A stretch of DNA of 64,000 nt, taken from the NCBI GenBank assembly GCA_030141605.1, contig JAQGDQ010002388.1, forward strand, positions 1 through 64,000, written 5' to 3'. The notes beneath the pieces were generated by a model that saw nothing but the letters and a program-made list of their open reading frames with translations, did no database searches and had not been told where the DNA came from. The number at the start of each line of letters is the position of its first letter. The first letter of the stretch is position 1. The translations under genes were made by a program, and so were the position numbers. This document shows positions 9,416-18,675 of this stretch, one piece after another. Source of the DNA: Tubiluchus corallicola (lineage: Eukaryota > Priapulida > Priapulimorpha > Priapulimorphida > Tubiluchidae).

Positions 9416-10462
9416 ATGACTCAAGATACACAAGATAAAATAACCCTTTATAGATACCGTCCTTTGATATGGGATGCTCTTGAGCAGGTAGATAGAATAA
9501 TTGGTGAAATTGAAAACAAGTCTATTTATTTGTTTCCAAAAGACAAATTAAATGACCCGTTGGAAACTGTCAATAGATTCTATATAGATGATAGTTGTGA
9601 AAATGCAATAGAGTTTTTAGCAAGAGTATATAAGACTATTTTGAACCAATTATTTTTTAATTATGATCAGAGTGATGTTAACAAGCTTAAGCTTTTTTTA
9701 AAAAATCATGAAAAACATCAGAGAATCACATTAAATATTGGTCAAATTATAAGCTTTGTATTTATTCCTTACTTGGAAAGTTGTAATAATCCTTTAATTA
9801 TAAAGTGGATGAGAGATAATCCAGACACTTGGAAGTCTACATTATGCTTATTAGTTAATAAGAGTTTACGCACTTCTCCGACTCCTATTGCTTGTTTTTC
9901 TCAAGATGGAAACCATCCTTTAATGTGGTCTCATTACGCCTCAGAAGCAGGTGGTATTTGTATAGAGTATGAATTTACCATAGATATTAATAATGCTATA
10001 TTCCCTACTTATAATAACTATTTTATAGCAAAGAAGAATAATCCTGAAGAATATATAGTATTATGCAAAATACACTATGTAAGTGAGTTTAGACAAGAAA
10101 ATGTCAGTCATTTTTTTAATCTTAAAGATCATACTTCTAGAAAGGGCAATGATAAAACCTACCAAACGATCATGTTACACAATCAGAAATTACTGGAATG
10201 GAGCTATGAAAAAGAATATAGAATAGTAGGTAATCTTTCAAATGGGCATGAAATAAAGCTTTGTGATTATGTTACTGATATTGAGATAAAGAAAGTTATA
10301 GCTGGCCCAAAGATTCGTGAATCTTATTTTAATAGAGCTACGAAAAATAACAAGTATTCTCAAGATAGATTTGAAAAGCTCCACAAGCTTACAACTCATA
10401 TAGTTTCTCTAGATTCTTCAAATCAATATTTTATAGAAGAAAATTACCGAAATTCTAGTTAA
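9416..10462 (+). CDS. DUF2971 domain protein
   Basis: The 348-residue protein opens with LYRYRPL, then SIYLFPKDKLNDPLE, and has CFSQDGNHPLMWSHYASEAGGICIEYEF near residues 160-187. This last stretch (SxxxxNPLMWSHYAxxHxGxxIxF type) is the hallmark of DUF2971, a family of unknown function often found in mobile or defence-rich regions. There is no signal peptide or membrane segment. It follows the ABC-F gene by about 100 bases on the same strand, and both are very AT-rich. Function unknown. Confidence 0.7.
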   Translation: MTQDTQDKITLYRYRPLIWDALEQVDRIIGEIENKSIYLFPKDKLNDPLETVNRFYIDDSCENAIEFLARVYKTILNQLFFNYDQSDVNKLKLFLKNHEKHQRITLNIGQIISFVFIPYLESCNNPLIIKWMRDNPDTWKSTLCLLVNKSLRTSPTPIACFSQDGNHPLMWSHYASEAGGICIEYEFTIDINNAIFPTYNNYFIAKKNNPEEYIVLCKIHYVSEFRQENVSHFFNLKDHTSRKGNDKTYQTIMLHNQKLLEWSYEKEYRIVGNLSNGHEIKLCDYVTDIEIKKVIAGPKIRESYFNRATKNNKYSQDRFEKLHKLTTHIVSLDSSNQYFIEENYRNSS

Positions 10463-10565
10463 TTCCGTTGTTACTTATTTTTCTTATCCTTTAAGTGTTA
10501 ACATGAAACGAGCTCTATGCCGCTATGCTCTTTCATTCACACAGTTTGGCAGGTGGGCATATTCC

Positions 10566-11891
10566 TTAAGAAGATGTATTTTGCTGATCTGTATAGCCGA
10601 AATATGTTTTGAATCGCTCTTTAGAAGATTGATCAAGCTGAACGGTTATTTGCATAATTTCCTCTTCTTGTTCACTGGAGAGAACATTTCCATGCTCATA
10701 GAGCCATGCGATAGCGGCTCCGTCCTGTGCGGGAATATGAAAGGTGAATTCCTCTGTGTAGGAGGCCAAAAATTCATCCAGTCCTTGAAGTAAACGCTTG
10801 CACCCTTCCCCATTTTTAGCTGAGATTAAAAATGCTTTTTTAGCCTCTTGCTGAGATTTGGTTTGATTATCAAGATAGGCGTTTTGCTCGGCAGAAAGGC
10901 AATCGATTTTATTATAGGCATTGATAAGTTCTTCCTGATCGATTTTATCTTCCAGCCCCATTTCCGCTAACACTTGCAGTACATCTTCCCTTTGTTTCTC
11001 ATGATCTGAGGCGGAAGTGTCTCCGACATGAATAATGAGATCCGCTTCACAGACTTCTTCGAGCGTTGCGCGAAAGGCAGCGATCAGCTCGTGAGGAAGA
11101 TCAGAGATAAATCCGACTGTATCAGAAAGGATAACCCGCCGTCCAGAAGGAAGGGTAAGCTGCCGCATTGTTGGATCGAGTGTCGCGAATAGCAGGCTTT
11201 TCGCGAACACAGTTGATTCTGTCAGATAATTAAACAATGTTGATTTCCCGGCATTTGTATAGCCGACCAGAGCTATGACGGGAAAGGGAACTTTTTTTCT
11301 GGATTTTCGATGAAGCTCCCGTGTTCGCCGCACTTTTTCGAGATCGCGCTCAAGGCGGACAATTTTTTCATCGATGAGTCTCCGATCGATTTCAATTTGC
11401 CGCTCGCCTGGTCCTCCCATAAATCCCGCGCCGCCTCTCTGGCGCTCCAAATGTGTCCAGGATCGCACAAGGCGGCTTCGCTGATATCGTAAAGCCGCCA
11501 GATCGACTTGCAAGCGCCCTTCTCGTGTTCTTGCGCGCTTGCCGAAAATCTCGATAATTAAATGCGTTCTATCAATAACTTTACAGTTGCACGCGCGTTC
11601 GAGATTTCGCTGCTGAACGGGCGTAAGCACGCTATTGACAATCAGTAAATCGATCTCATTTTCTTCAATAGTCTGCGCGACCCGCTCAACAACGCCTGTA
11701 CCGAATAATGAACCTGGGTGAAATTTCGATAAAAAAACGATTTCTGCCTGAGATTTCTCAAGCCCGACAGCGCTTGCAAGCCCTTCTGCTTCCTGCAGGC
11801 TGAGCTCTGACGAGCGAGAGTGTTTTTTCTCTTGATATTTATGCCCTGTTTTTAAAACAGGATGTAAAATAAAACAGCGCTCTTTTCCCAC
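10566..11891 (-). CDS. hflX: GTPase HflX
   Basis: The 441-residue protein is HflX, a ribosome-associated GTPase that splits stalled or stressed ribosomes. The N-terminal domain runs to about residue 190 and includes the glycine-rich GGAGFMGGPGERQIE. The G domain has G1 GYTNAGKST (about residue 211), G3 DTVGF and G4 NKID. The start is a GTG ten bases after the hfq stop, so translation is probably coupled. It is the last gene of the dusB-to-hflX block, and the conserved hfq-hflX pairing supports both names. Confidence 0.93.
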   Translation of the reverse strand: MGKERCFILHPVLKTGHKYQEKKHSRSSELSLQEAEGLASAVGLEKSQAEIVFLSKFHPGSLFGTGVVERVAQTIEENEIDLLIVNSVLTPVQQRNLERACNCKVIDRTHLIIEIFGKRARTREGRLQVDLAALRYQRSRLVRSWTHLERQRGGAGFMGGPGERQIEIDRRLIDEKIVRLERDLEKVRRTRELHRKSRKKVPFPVIALVGYTNAGKSTLFNYLTESTVFAKSLLFATLDPTMRQLTLPSGRRVILSDTVGFISDLPHELIAAFRATLEEVCEADLIIHVGDTSASDHEKQREDVLQVLAEMGLEDKIDQEELINAYNKIDCLSAEQNAYLDNQTKSQQEAKKAFLISAKNGEGCKRLLQGLDEFLASYTEEFTFHIPAQDGAAIAWLYEHGNVLSSEQEEEIMQITVQLDQSSKERFKTYFGYTDQQNTSS

Positions 11892-11901
11892 TTAAGGCAA
11901 C

Positions 11902-12231
11902 TTAATTTTCTTCATCCTTGGAATCTTCTTGAACACTTTCTTTAGAATATTCCGAGGATGTTTCCTTTGCATCACTGTTTACGGAAGCCGCTTGCTGAGA
12001 AGGAGGGGAAAAAAGTTGAATATGCGCTGATGGCATAATAGTGGAAATCGCATGTTTATAAATAAGCTGGATATGGCTATCGCGGCGCAAAAGGATAGAA
12101 AAATTATCAAACCAAGTTATAATCCCTTGCAGCTTTACGCCATTCATTAAAAAAACAGTAACCGATACCTTATTTTTTCTAATATGATTTAAAAAGATAT
12201 CTTGAACATTTTGAACTTTTTCTGCCGACAT
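11902..12231 (-). CDS. hfq: RNA chaperone Hfq
   Basis: The 109-residue protein has the Sm fold. Sm1 spans about residues 12-50 ([19 protein letters not shown]) and Sm2 is [10 protein letters not shown], close to the canonical YKHAIST. The acidic, Ser/Glu-rich C-terminal tail of about 35 residues is disordered-looking. Hfq pairs small RNAs with mRNAs. It sits between the D-amino-acid transaminase and hflX genes. The roughly 120 bases upstream likely hold its own promoter. Confidence 0.95.
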   Translation of the reverse strand: MSAEKVQNVQDIFLNHIRKNKVSVTVFLMNGVKLQGIITWFDNFSILLRRDSHIQLIYKHAISTIMPSAHIQLFSPPSQQAASVNSDAKETSSEYSKESVQEDSKDEEN

Positions 12232-12351
12232 ATTATTTTCTTTCTTTATTTAATTGTCTATTTTATTTTTTATTATTAATACATTATCAGTATTAGTATC
12301 TTCTAATCAGAGTAATAGAAATGAACCTCAATTTGCAATAAAAACTTTACA

Positions 12352-13221
12352 TTATTTTTGTATTTCTTCAATAAGACCATAGCGTTGAGCGTAAAGTTCT
12401 ATTAAACGTCGTGCTACAGGCCCGATTTTTCCATCGCCTATTTTTCGCTCGTCAATTTGCACGATGGATTTAAGAAGAAGTGTTGAGGAGGTATTGAAAG
12501 CTTCTTTTGCAGAAAGAGCTTCCTGAAGGGAAAAGGGTCTTTCTTCAAAAAGAAGATTATTTTCCTTACAGAGTGTCAAGATGCTTTTTTTAGTAATTCC
12601 GTTTAGAATTTTCTGGTCTGCAAATCGTGTCAGGATTTTTCCTTCTTGAGAAACGATCCACGCGTTAGAGGAGCATCCTTCAACGACATATCCTTTTTCA
12701 TCAATTTGCCATGCTTCAATGGCGCCTTTTTTAGCGGCCTGTTGTTTTGCGAGTACATTAGGCAGAAGAGAAATTGATTTTATATCCCGTCGTTGCCATC
12801 GTAAATCCGGCACTGTTATAACTTTATGGCCTTTTAGGGCGTTTTCCATTGAAAAGGGTGGCAGTGGACGACTTGTCATAACGAGTGTCGAGTGCATATT
12901 TTTTAAGAACGCATGGTTACGGGGTGCGACTCCTCGTGTGACCTGTAGATAAATCATTGCGTTTTTTCCATTTCGATTTTTTCGCAAGAGATTTTCTACG
13001 ATGATCGAGATAGCATTTCTGGAAACTGGCCATGGTATATTGAGTTCTCCGAGGGAATAATCCAGTCGATCAAGGTGCCATGAGAGTTCTATTGTTTTAT
13101 GGTTAAAAACGGAAATGACCTCATAAACGCCGTCAGAAAATTGATACCCTCTATCTTCTATATGAACACAGGCTTGTTGCATTGGGCAATATTGCCCGTT
13201 AACGTAGGCTATTTTTGACAT
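12352..13221 (-). CDS. dat: D-amino-acid transaminase (class IV aminotransferase)
   Basis: The 289-residue protein is a fold-type IV PLP aminotransferase. The N-terminus has YCPMQQACVHIEDRGYQFSDGVYEV. The PLP Lys is in RDIKSISLLPNVLAKQ (about residue 145), followed by EGCSSNAWIV and NGITKKSIL. The combination matches D-alanine/D-amino-acid aminotransferase rather than IlvE. It interconverts D-alanine and D-glutamate, feeding peptidoglycan precursors. In Rhodospirillales-type genomes this gene lies between trkA and hfq, as it does here, which supports the call. Confidence 0.85.
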   Translation of the reverse strand: MSKIAYVNGQYCPMQQACVHIEDRGYQFSDGVYEVISVFNHKTIELSWHLDRLDYSLGELNIPWPVSRNAISIIVENLLRKNRNGKNAMIYLQVTRGVAPRNHAFLKNMHSTLVMTSRPLPPFSMENALKGHKVITVPDLRWQRRDIKSISLLPNVLAKQQAAKKGAIEAWQIDEKGYVVEGCSSNAWIVSQEGKILTRFADQKILNGITKKSILTLCKENNLLFEERPFSLQEALSAKEAFNTSSTLLLKSIVQIDERKIGDGKIGPVARRLIELYAQRYGLIEEIQK

Positions 13222-13234
13222 TTTACCCTCTATT

Positions 13235-14614
13235 TCAGTACCATTTAGAGTTTGCAGAAAACTGTTTGCCCACCTCTCTTACTTTTTGGTGAGGCGCGAA
13301 AAGAATTAATTTATCCCCGACAGTTAATATAATATCTTTTTTAGGATGGAGCATTTCCTCCCCACGGACAACGATAGCCAGAGAAGTATCGCCAGGAAGT
13401 TTCATATCTTTGATAGCGACGGCGACCATAGGCGAGTTTTCGCAAATTTCCACTTCAATGACTTCTCCGGCTCTGTCTCCTATAATATGGACAGAGAGAA
13501 TACGCCCTCGTCGAATATGTCGTAATATACTGGAGAATGTGATACTTCTGGGCACGATAACAGTATCGATTCCCAATGACGATACGAGTTGCCTATAGCC
13601 GCTGTTATTGATGAGAGCGATTGCTTTTTTTGCGCCATATCGTTTTGCAAGGAGTGCTGCAAGGATATTATTTGTATCGCTGCTGGAGACGGCGACCACT
13701 GTTTCAATATCAGCGATATTAGCCTCCTGAAGAATTTCATTATCAAGGATGTCCCCTTGTATAACAGTGACGTCATAATCCGCGAACTCCAGAGCGAGAG
13801 CGGCTGCTTTTTCTTTATCTATTTCGATAAATTTAATTCGGTCAACGCCATAGCTAAGGGCTTCATGAGCGACGAATCGTCCGACTTCCCCACCTCCTTG
13901 TATGAGAATTCTGTGGTTTTCGATAGGTTCATGACCAAAGGCTTGCATAGCTTCGTGTAGATTTTCTGATTTAACGATAAAAAAGAGTTCATCTCCCTGG
14001 AGAAGTTGTGTATCACCGGAAGGGATAATTACATTTCCATCACGGAGGAGCACAAGGATAAACAAGTCAAGATGAGGAAAAAGCAAGGAAAGATTTTCAA
14101 GCGGTGTATTAAGCGCTACGCAATTTTCGTAGCATCGAATTCCCAGCATGCAAAGCATGCCCTGAGCAAAAGGAATAACCGAGGAAGCGCCAGGTAATCT
14201 AAGATGCTGAGAGATCACGGTTGCTGTTTCAACTTCAGGAGAAATAATCACATCAACGGGTAAATGTTCTTGGCTATAGAGGCTGGCCCACATAGGGTTT
14301 AGATAGTCACGTTTTCTGATACGGGCGATTTTCATGGGAACATGAAAGATAGAATGAGCGATCTGACAAATGATCATATTAATTTCGTCCATATATGTCA
14401 CGGCAATAATAATGTCTGCTTCTTGGATTCCGCATTCTTCAAGAACATCAGGGGAAGAGGCATGTCCCACGACGCCTCGGATATCAGCGGCACTTTCGAT
14501 TTTTCGTACGAGTGCGCTATCTTGATCGACAACGACGACATCATCGCCTTCCTGTGACAAATAAACAGCAAGATGAAGACCGACTTCTCCGGCGCCACAA
14601 ATAATAACTTTCAT
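13235..14614 (-). CDS. trkA: Trk potassium uptake regulatory protein TrkA
   Basis: The 459-residue protein is a tandem duplication: an NAD-binding RCK-N domain (MKVIICGAGEVGLHLA) plus RCK-C, then a second RCK-N (ILIQGGGEVGRFVA near residue 234) plus RCK-C. This is the two-repeat layout of TrkA, the cytoplasmic gating subunit of Trk/Ktr K+ channels. No TrkH or TrkG membrane subunit is in the window. It is separated by 13 bases from the transaminase gene and lies downstream of ntrX, the usual alphaproteobacterial arrangement. Confidence 0.92.
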   Translation of the reverse strand: MKVIICGAGEVGLHLAVYLSQEGDDVVVVDQDSALVRKIESAADIRGVVGHASSPDVLEECGIQEADIIIAVTYMDEINMIICQIAHSIFHVPMKIARIRKRDYLNPMWASLYSQEHLPVDVIISPEVETATVISQHLRLPGASSVIPFAQGMLCMLGIRCYENCVALNTPLENLSLLFPHLDLFILVLLRDGNVIIPSGDTQLLQGDELFFIVKSENLHEAMQAFGHEPIENHRILIQGGGEVGRFVAHEALSYGVDRIKFIEIDKEKAAALALEFADYDVTVIQGDILDNEILQEANIADIETVVAVSSSDTNNILAALLAKRYGAKKAIALINNSGYRQLVSSLGIDTVIVPRSITFSSILRHIRRGRILSVHIIGDRAGEVIEVEICENSPMVAVAIKDMKLPGDTSLAIVVRGEEMLHPKKDIILTVGDKLILFAPHQKVREVGKQFSANSKWY

Positions 14615-14714
14615 AGTTCACCTTTTTATATTTTACAGCCTTTTGGTAGTATACGATATCTTCATTGATAGGGTTTTATAGTATTGGCAGAAATTTATCA
14701 AGCGGTATGAATAT

Positions 14715-16100
14715 TTATTTTCTATTATCGTTAGCGGTGTCAAGATTTTTTAATTTTCTATGAAGAGCAGAACGCTCCATGCCGATAAATTTAGAAACGC
14801 GTGAAATATTATGGTTAAACCGCTCTAATTGCACCATAAGGTAATTCCTTTCAAAAATTTCCCTTGCTTCTTTAAGGGGCAAAGCAAGCAAAGAAGGATC
14901 TACGCCTTCCCATGTATTTTTTGTTCCCTTGGCGTTGATCACTTCACTGGGAACCAAATCCAGATCGATTGTTGTATAATCCTGTGCTGCCATAATAATC
15001 ATTCTTTCAACAACATTTCTCAGTTCTCGAATATTTCCAGGCCAATAATAGGACTGAAGGACAACCATCGCTTTATCAGAGATTGACAATTCGGCTTGCC
15101 CTAAGCTTTGCACGCATCGTTTCATAAAATAATTGGCCAGCAAGGGAATATCTTCTCGACGTGAAGAAAGCGAAGGCACTTCTAAAGGAACGACATTCAG
15201 TCGATAGAAAAGATCTTCACGGAATTTTTTCTGGGAGACTTTTTCTCTTAAATTATGGCATGATGCGCTAATGATTCTCACGTTATATCGAGCGCGCAAG
15301 TCGCTACCAATGCGTTCAAAGGTCTCATCCTGGAGGGCGCGAAGAATTTTCCCTTGTGTTTCCATGGGCATATCAGAGATCTGATCAAGAAGAAGCGTTC
15401 CTCCGTGGGCTTTTTCAAAGAGTCCCAGTTTTCTTTTTTCTTGCCCGTGGCGATCATCTCCAAAAAGAATCATTTCGATATCAGCTGATTCCATGGTTGC
15501 ACAATTCACAATAACGAAGGGGTTTTTGGCTCGGGAAGATATATCGTGTATGAGTCGAGCGACGGCTTCTTTTCCTGTTCCTGGTGCTCCTGTAATAAGA
15601 ATCCGGCTATTGCTGTCTGCGACTTTACGAATCAATTGATTCATATGTCGGATTGCGGAGGATTCTCCAATTAATATATCGCTGACATTGGATTGACTTC
15701 GGAATTCTTCATTTTCGCGTTTTAATCTAGCCAGCTCTAGGGTGCTTTTTAAAGAGAGGATCAAGCGATTAATTTTAAAAGGTTTTTCTATAAAGTCAGC
15801 GGCTCCCAATTGAATCGCCGAAACAGCGATTTCAATATTGCCGTGCCCGCTCATAATAATGACTGGAAGAGCAGGATACTTTTTTTGTATTTCTTCTAAA
15901 AGCTCCATACCGTCGAGTTTGCTTCCGTGAAGCCATATATCCAGCAGAACAATACTAGGGCAGCGTTCCTGCAGGGCGTTTAGAGTTTCTGTGCTGTCAG
16001 ACGCTGTGCGTACTTGATATCCTTCATCCAGGAGTACTTCCGATATCAATTCACAAATACTGTCTTCATCGTCAACAATTAAGACTTCATGTAATACCAT
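14715..16100 (-). CDS. ntrX: Response regulator NtrX with altered Walker B
   Basis: The 461-residue protein has a receiver domain (acidic pocket VDDED, phospho-acceptor Asp at about residue 54 in IVLLDIW, Lys in EKPF), an AAA+ domain and a C-terminal Fis-type HTH (RVSKFIGMERSALHRKLK). Walker A is TGAPGTGKE. Walker B reads LLLDQISDMP, so the usual catalytic Glu after Asp is Gln. The GAFTGA loop used to contact sigma-54 is replaced by DDRHGQEKRKLGLF. NtrX is the partner of the membrane kinase NtrY. Here it probably acts as a DNA-binding regulator rather than a sigma-54 activator; this is inference. Confidence 0.92.
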   Translation of the reverse strand: MVLHEVLIVDDEDSICELISEVLLDEGYQVRTASDSTETLNALQERCPSIVLLDIWLHGSKLDGMELLEEIQKKYPALPVIIMSGHGNIEIAVSAIQLGAADFIEKPFKINRLILSLKSTLELARLKRENEEFRSQSNVSDILIGESSAIRHMNQLIRKVADSNSRILITGAPGTGKEAVARLIHDISSRAKNPFVIVNCATMESADIEMILFGDDRHGQEKRKLGLFEKAHGGTLLLDQISDMPMETQGKILRALQDETFERIGSDLRARYNVRIISASCHNLREKVSQKKFREDLFYRLNVVPLEVPSLSSRREDIPLLANYFMKRCVQSLGQAELSISDKAMVVLQSYYWPGNIRELRNVVERMIIMAAQDYTTIDLDLVPSEVINAKGTKNTWEGVDPSLLALPLKEAREIFERNYLMVQLERFNHNISRVSKFIGMERSALHRKLKNLDTANDNRK

Positions 16101-16137
16101 AACGAGTCTTATCCTGTTTTTTCATATTGTTTTCATT

Positions 16138-18351
16138 TTAAATAGTTATATAAGGAAAAAGTATAGAGACAACTGTACCATTATTTCCTCTTTCTTTCAC
16201 ATAAATTTTTCCATTATGATCATCGACAATCTTTTTCACAATAGCGAGTCCTAGCCCGCTTCCTGATTTTCGTGTTGTCACGTAGGGTTCCATAAGATGC
16301 TCTCGGAATTTAAGATCTTTAGAAAGCCCTATGCCATTATCTTCAATAATGATTTCTATGTAGTGTCCCCCTTTATGGTAGCGTTTTTTCAAGGTGACTT
16401 CTATAGAGCCGATTGGTAATGTGTCTTTGTTATCTTCTTTTTTCAGACGCTCTGCGATAGCTTCGGTTGCGTTTTTCAGTATATTAATCAACATTTGTCG
16501 CATTTGTTGTGCGTCACAATTAAGCCAGACGATTTTTTCAGGATATGTATATTCCCATGTTATATTGGTATTTCTATTTTTTTCAAGGAAAAGTATTTCC
16601 TGTATGACTTCAGTGATATTTTCTTTTTTAAAGACAGGTTGAGGCATGCGCGCGAAACTAGAAAATTCATTGATCATACGGCCAATACTGGATACTTGTG
16701 TCGTGATTGTATCGATATATTTCAAATAGATTTCTTTTTCTTCATGGATCTGAGAGGCGTATCGTCTTTTTAATCGTTCAGCGGAAAGGTGTATTGGTGT
16801 CAGGGGATTTTTAATCTCGTGAGCAATTCGGCGTGCTACATCGGACCATGCGGCTTTACGTTGTGCGGAAATCAGCTCTGTAATATCATCAAATGTTATA
16901 ATAAAACTTTGAATTTCTGATTCTTTTACATTGGCTGTAATATTGATTCGTAAAGTTCTAACACCGGTTTCTCTAGAGACGTGAATTTCTTCGGAACAAA
17001 GGAACAAAGGTGTTTGCCGAGCCCGTATCATTATATCTTTAGTTTCAGGAAGGATAGAAATAATTTTTTTACGCAGGAGGCTCTCTTGAGACTGCCCTAG
17101 AAAGTCACATGCGGGTTGATTCAGGAGGATAATCTCATCTTTGTTATCTAGGCTGATAATCCCTGCCGAAACGCCACTGAGAACAGTTTCTGTAAACTGC
17201 CCTCTTTTATCCAACTCTTCATTGACTTCCATAAGATTTTTACGTTGTTTAACAAGGCGTTTCGCCATTTTGTTAAAGGCGTTTCCAAGGTTTGTAAACT
17301 CTTCCAATCCTTTATGAATAGGAATATATACCTCAAATTGCCCCTCACTGATTCGCTCAGCGGCTTTGATGAGAGAAACCACAGGCATAGCGATACTATC
17401 TGCTAGGACGATTCCGACCCATACAGCGCAGAGAAGAAGAAGAAGAGTGACAATCGTAAAAATAAGCAAAAACATTATTTGAAGCTGCTCCTGCATTTTT
17501 CCTAATTGCTGGTAGCGTCCGACAGCTGTTTCTGTTTGCCGGACATGTTTTAAGACTTCTGGATCAATAAGACGGCTGACAAGCAGGTAAGAATCCACAA
17601 AGCGGTTTAATTTAAGGAGGGCTTGTATTTTATTTGTGTCTTTTTCAGCGAGGAGAATAATTTCGCCTTGTTCTGCGCGTTGAAATTCCTCTTCTGTTAT
17701 GTTTTCCGTTAAGAGAAGAAGGCTAAGGGAGGAGCGCGCGCGTACAATTCCATGGCGATCTATGACTACGGCGTCGATCAGGCCTCTTACAGCAGTTTGG
17801 AGGGTTAGAAATTTTTCCATTTCCTCGAGTTTATGAGAAAGAAGAGCGGCTTGCCTATTTAAATCATTAGCGAGCGCAAAAATATCCCCTTCAATATTTC
17901 GTTGATGTTCATAGAGATATGCATTTGCGATTGCCTGGGAGTTATCAATTGCGGAAGATACTTGGCTGCTGAACCAGCTATGGAATCCAAAATTAAGAAA
18001 AAGAGCAGAGAAAACAGTAACTAATATGGAAGGAATGATGGCAACAAGGGCAAACAGAACCACGAGTCTGGATCGTGTTCGAAAGCCTGGGTTTTTACTT
18101 TGTGAAGCGCGTCGTACTTTAAGTATATAGCGTATGATAAGGATAGAAAATAGAAAAAGAAGAACGACATCTATATAGAGCAATGCGACAATTGAGCCTT
18201 GTTCCTGCAGCTGTGTAGAAAGGGCTGTTCGATTAAACAGGGTAATATAGAGTGTAAAAAAGATAGCGCCTAATGTTGCGAATACCAAGCCCCATGAAAA
18301 CAACCGTTCCCAAAATCTTTTTTGCCGAATTGCCACTATAAAAGAGGCCAT
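16138..18351 (-). CDS. ntrY: Membrane sensor histidine kinase NtrY
   Basis: The 737-residue protein has several N-terminal membrane segments (about residues 17-38, 50-72, 92-115 and 287-312) around a periplasmic sensor region, then HAMP (about 315-370), PAS (about 385-490), HisKA with H-box ARRIAHEIKNPLTP (about residue 510) and HATPase_c (N box NATEAI, G1 DNGIGLS, G2 GSGLGLAIV). This is standard NtrY architecture. It is followed by ntrX after 37 bases. With ntrB absent upstream, NtrY is the only Ntr-type kinase left in this locus. Confidence 0.93.
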   Translation of the reverse strand: MASFIVAIRQKRFWERLFSWGLVFATLGAIFFTLYITLFNRTALSTQLQEQGSIVALLYIDVVLLFLFSILIIRYILKVRRASQSKNPGFRTRSRLVVLFALVAIIPSILVTVFSALFLNFGFHSWFSSQVSSAIDNSQAIANAYLYEHQRNIEGDIFALANDLNRQAALLSHKLEEMEKFLTLQTAVRGLIDAVVIDRHGIVRARSSLSLLLLTENITEEEFQRAEQGEIILLAEKDTNKIQALLKLNRFVDSYLLVSRLIDPEVLKHVRQTETAVGRYQQLGKMQEQLQIMFLLIFTIVTLLLLLCAVWVGIVLADSIAMPVVSLIKAAERISEGQFEVYIPIHKGLEEFTNLGNAFNKMAKRLVKQRKNLMEVNEELDKRGQFTETVLSGVSAGIISLDNKDEIILLNQPACDFLGQSQESLLRKKIISILPETKDIMIRARQTPLFLCSEEIHVSRETGVRTLRINITANVKESEIQSFIITFDDITELISAQRKAAWSDVARRIAHEIKNPLTPIHLSAERLKRRYASQIHEEKEIYLKYIDTITTQVSSIGRMINEFSSFARMPQPVFKKENITEVIQEILFLEKNRNTNITWEYTYPEKIVWLNCDAQQMRQMLINILKNATEAIAERLKKEDNKDTLPIGSIEVTLKKRYHKGGHYIEIIIEDNGIGLSKDLKFREHLMEPYVTTRKSGSGLGLAIVKKIVDDHNGKIYVKERGNNGTVVSILFPYITI

Positions 18352-18363
18352 ACATTTTATTTC

Positions 18364-18675
18364 CTATTTTTTGCGTACGAACTCTGGTATGGCGATGTCG
18401 CATTCTCCTATTTTTTTTCGGAGTGTATTTCGGTTGATACCGAGAATTTTCGCTGCGTTAAGTTGGTTACCGTCTGTATATTCCAGGACGACCTGTAGCA
18501 ATGGGCGTTCGACTTCCTGAAGAATTTTTTTATAAAAAGTTCCATGCGGCATATCTTCCCCGCATGTCTGTAGGTAGAATCGCACATGATCTTCTACCAG
18601 AGACGAAAGTCCTTTTCCATTCCCATAAAGAGGCGGTTTTTTATTTTGTTTATCATTTTTTTTATGTTTTTTCAC
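18364..18675 (-). CDS. Fis-like DNA-binding remnant of NtrC
   Basis: The 103-residue protein corresponds to only the C-terminus of alphaproteobacterial NtrC. It has LSSLVEDHVRFYL...LPHG-type spacing, FYKKILQEVERPLL and the HTH QLNAAKILGINRNTLRKKI. No receiver or AAA+ domain is present in any upstream frame, because dusB abuts directly. It starts with GTG overlapping the dusB stop by four bases, so it is translated and probably functional, perhaps as a stand-alone Fis-like protein. It lies exactly where ntrB-ntrC sit in relatives, which supports descent from ntrC by deletion. Confidence 0.85.
   Translation of the reverse strand: MKKHKKNDKQNKKPPLYGNGKGLSSLVEDHVRFYLQTCGEDMPHGTFYKKILQEVERPLLQVVLEYTDGNQLNAAKILGINRNTLRKKIGECDIAIPEFVRKK

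Noticed and set aside
13410-14557. Several frames opposite trkA (up to 123 codons)
   Set aside because: They lie wholly within a conserved gene on the other strand and have no domain features or ribosome binding sites.
18364-18675. Calling the 103-residue gene fis
   Set aside because: Gene order and the residues before the HTH match the NtrC C-terminus, so descent from ntrC is a better explanation.
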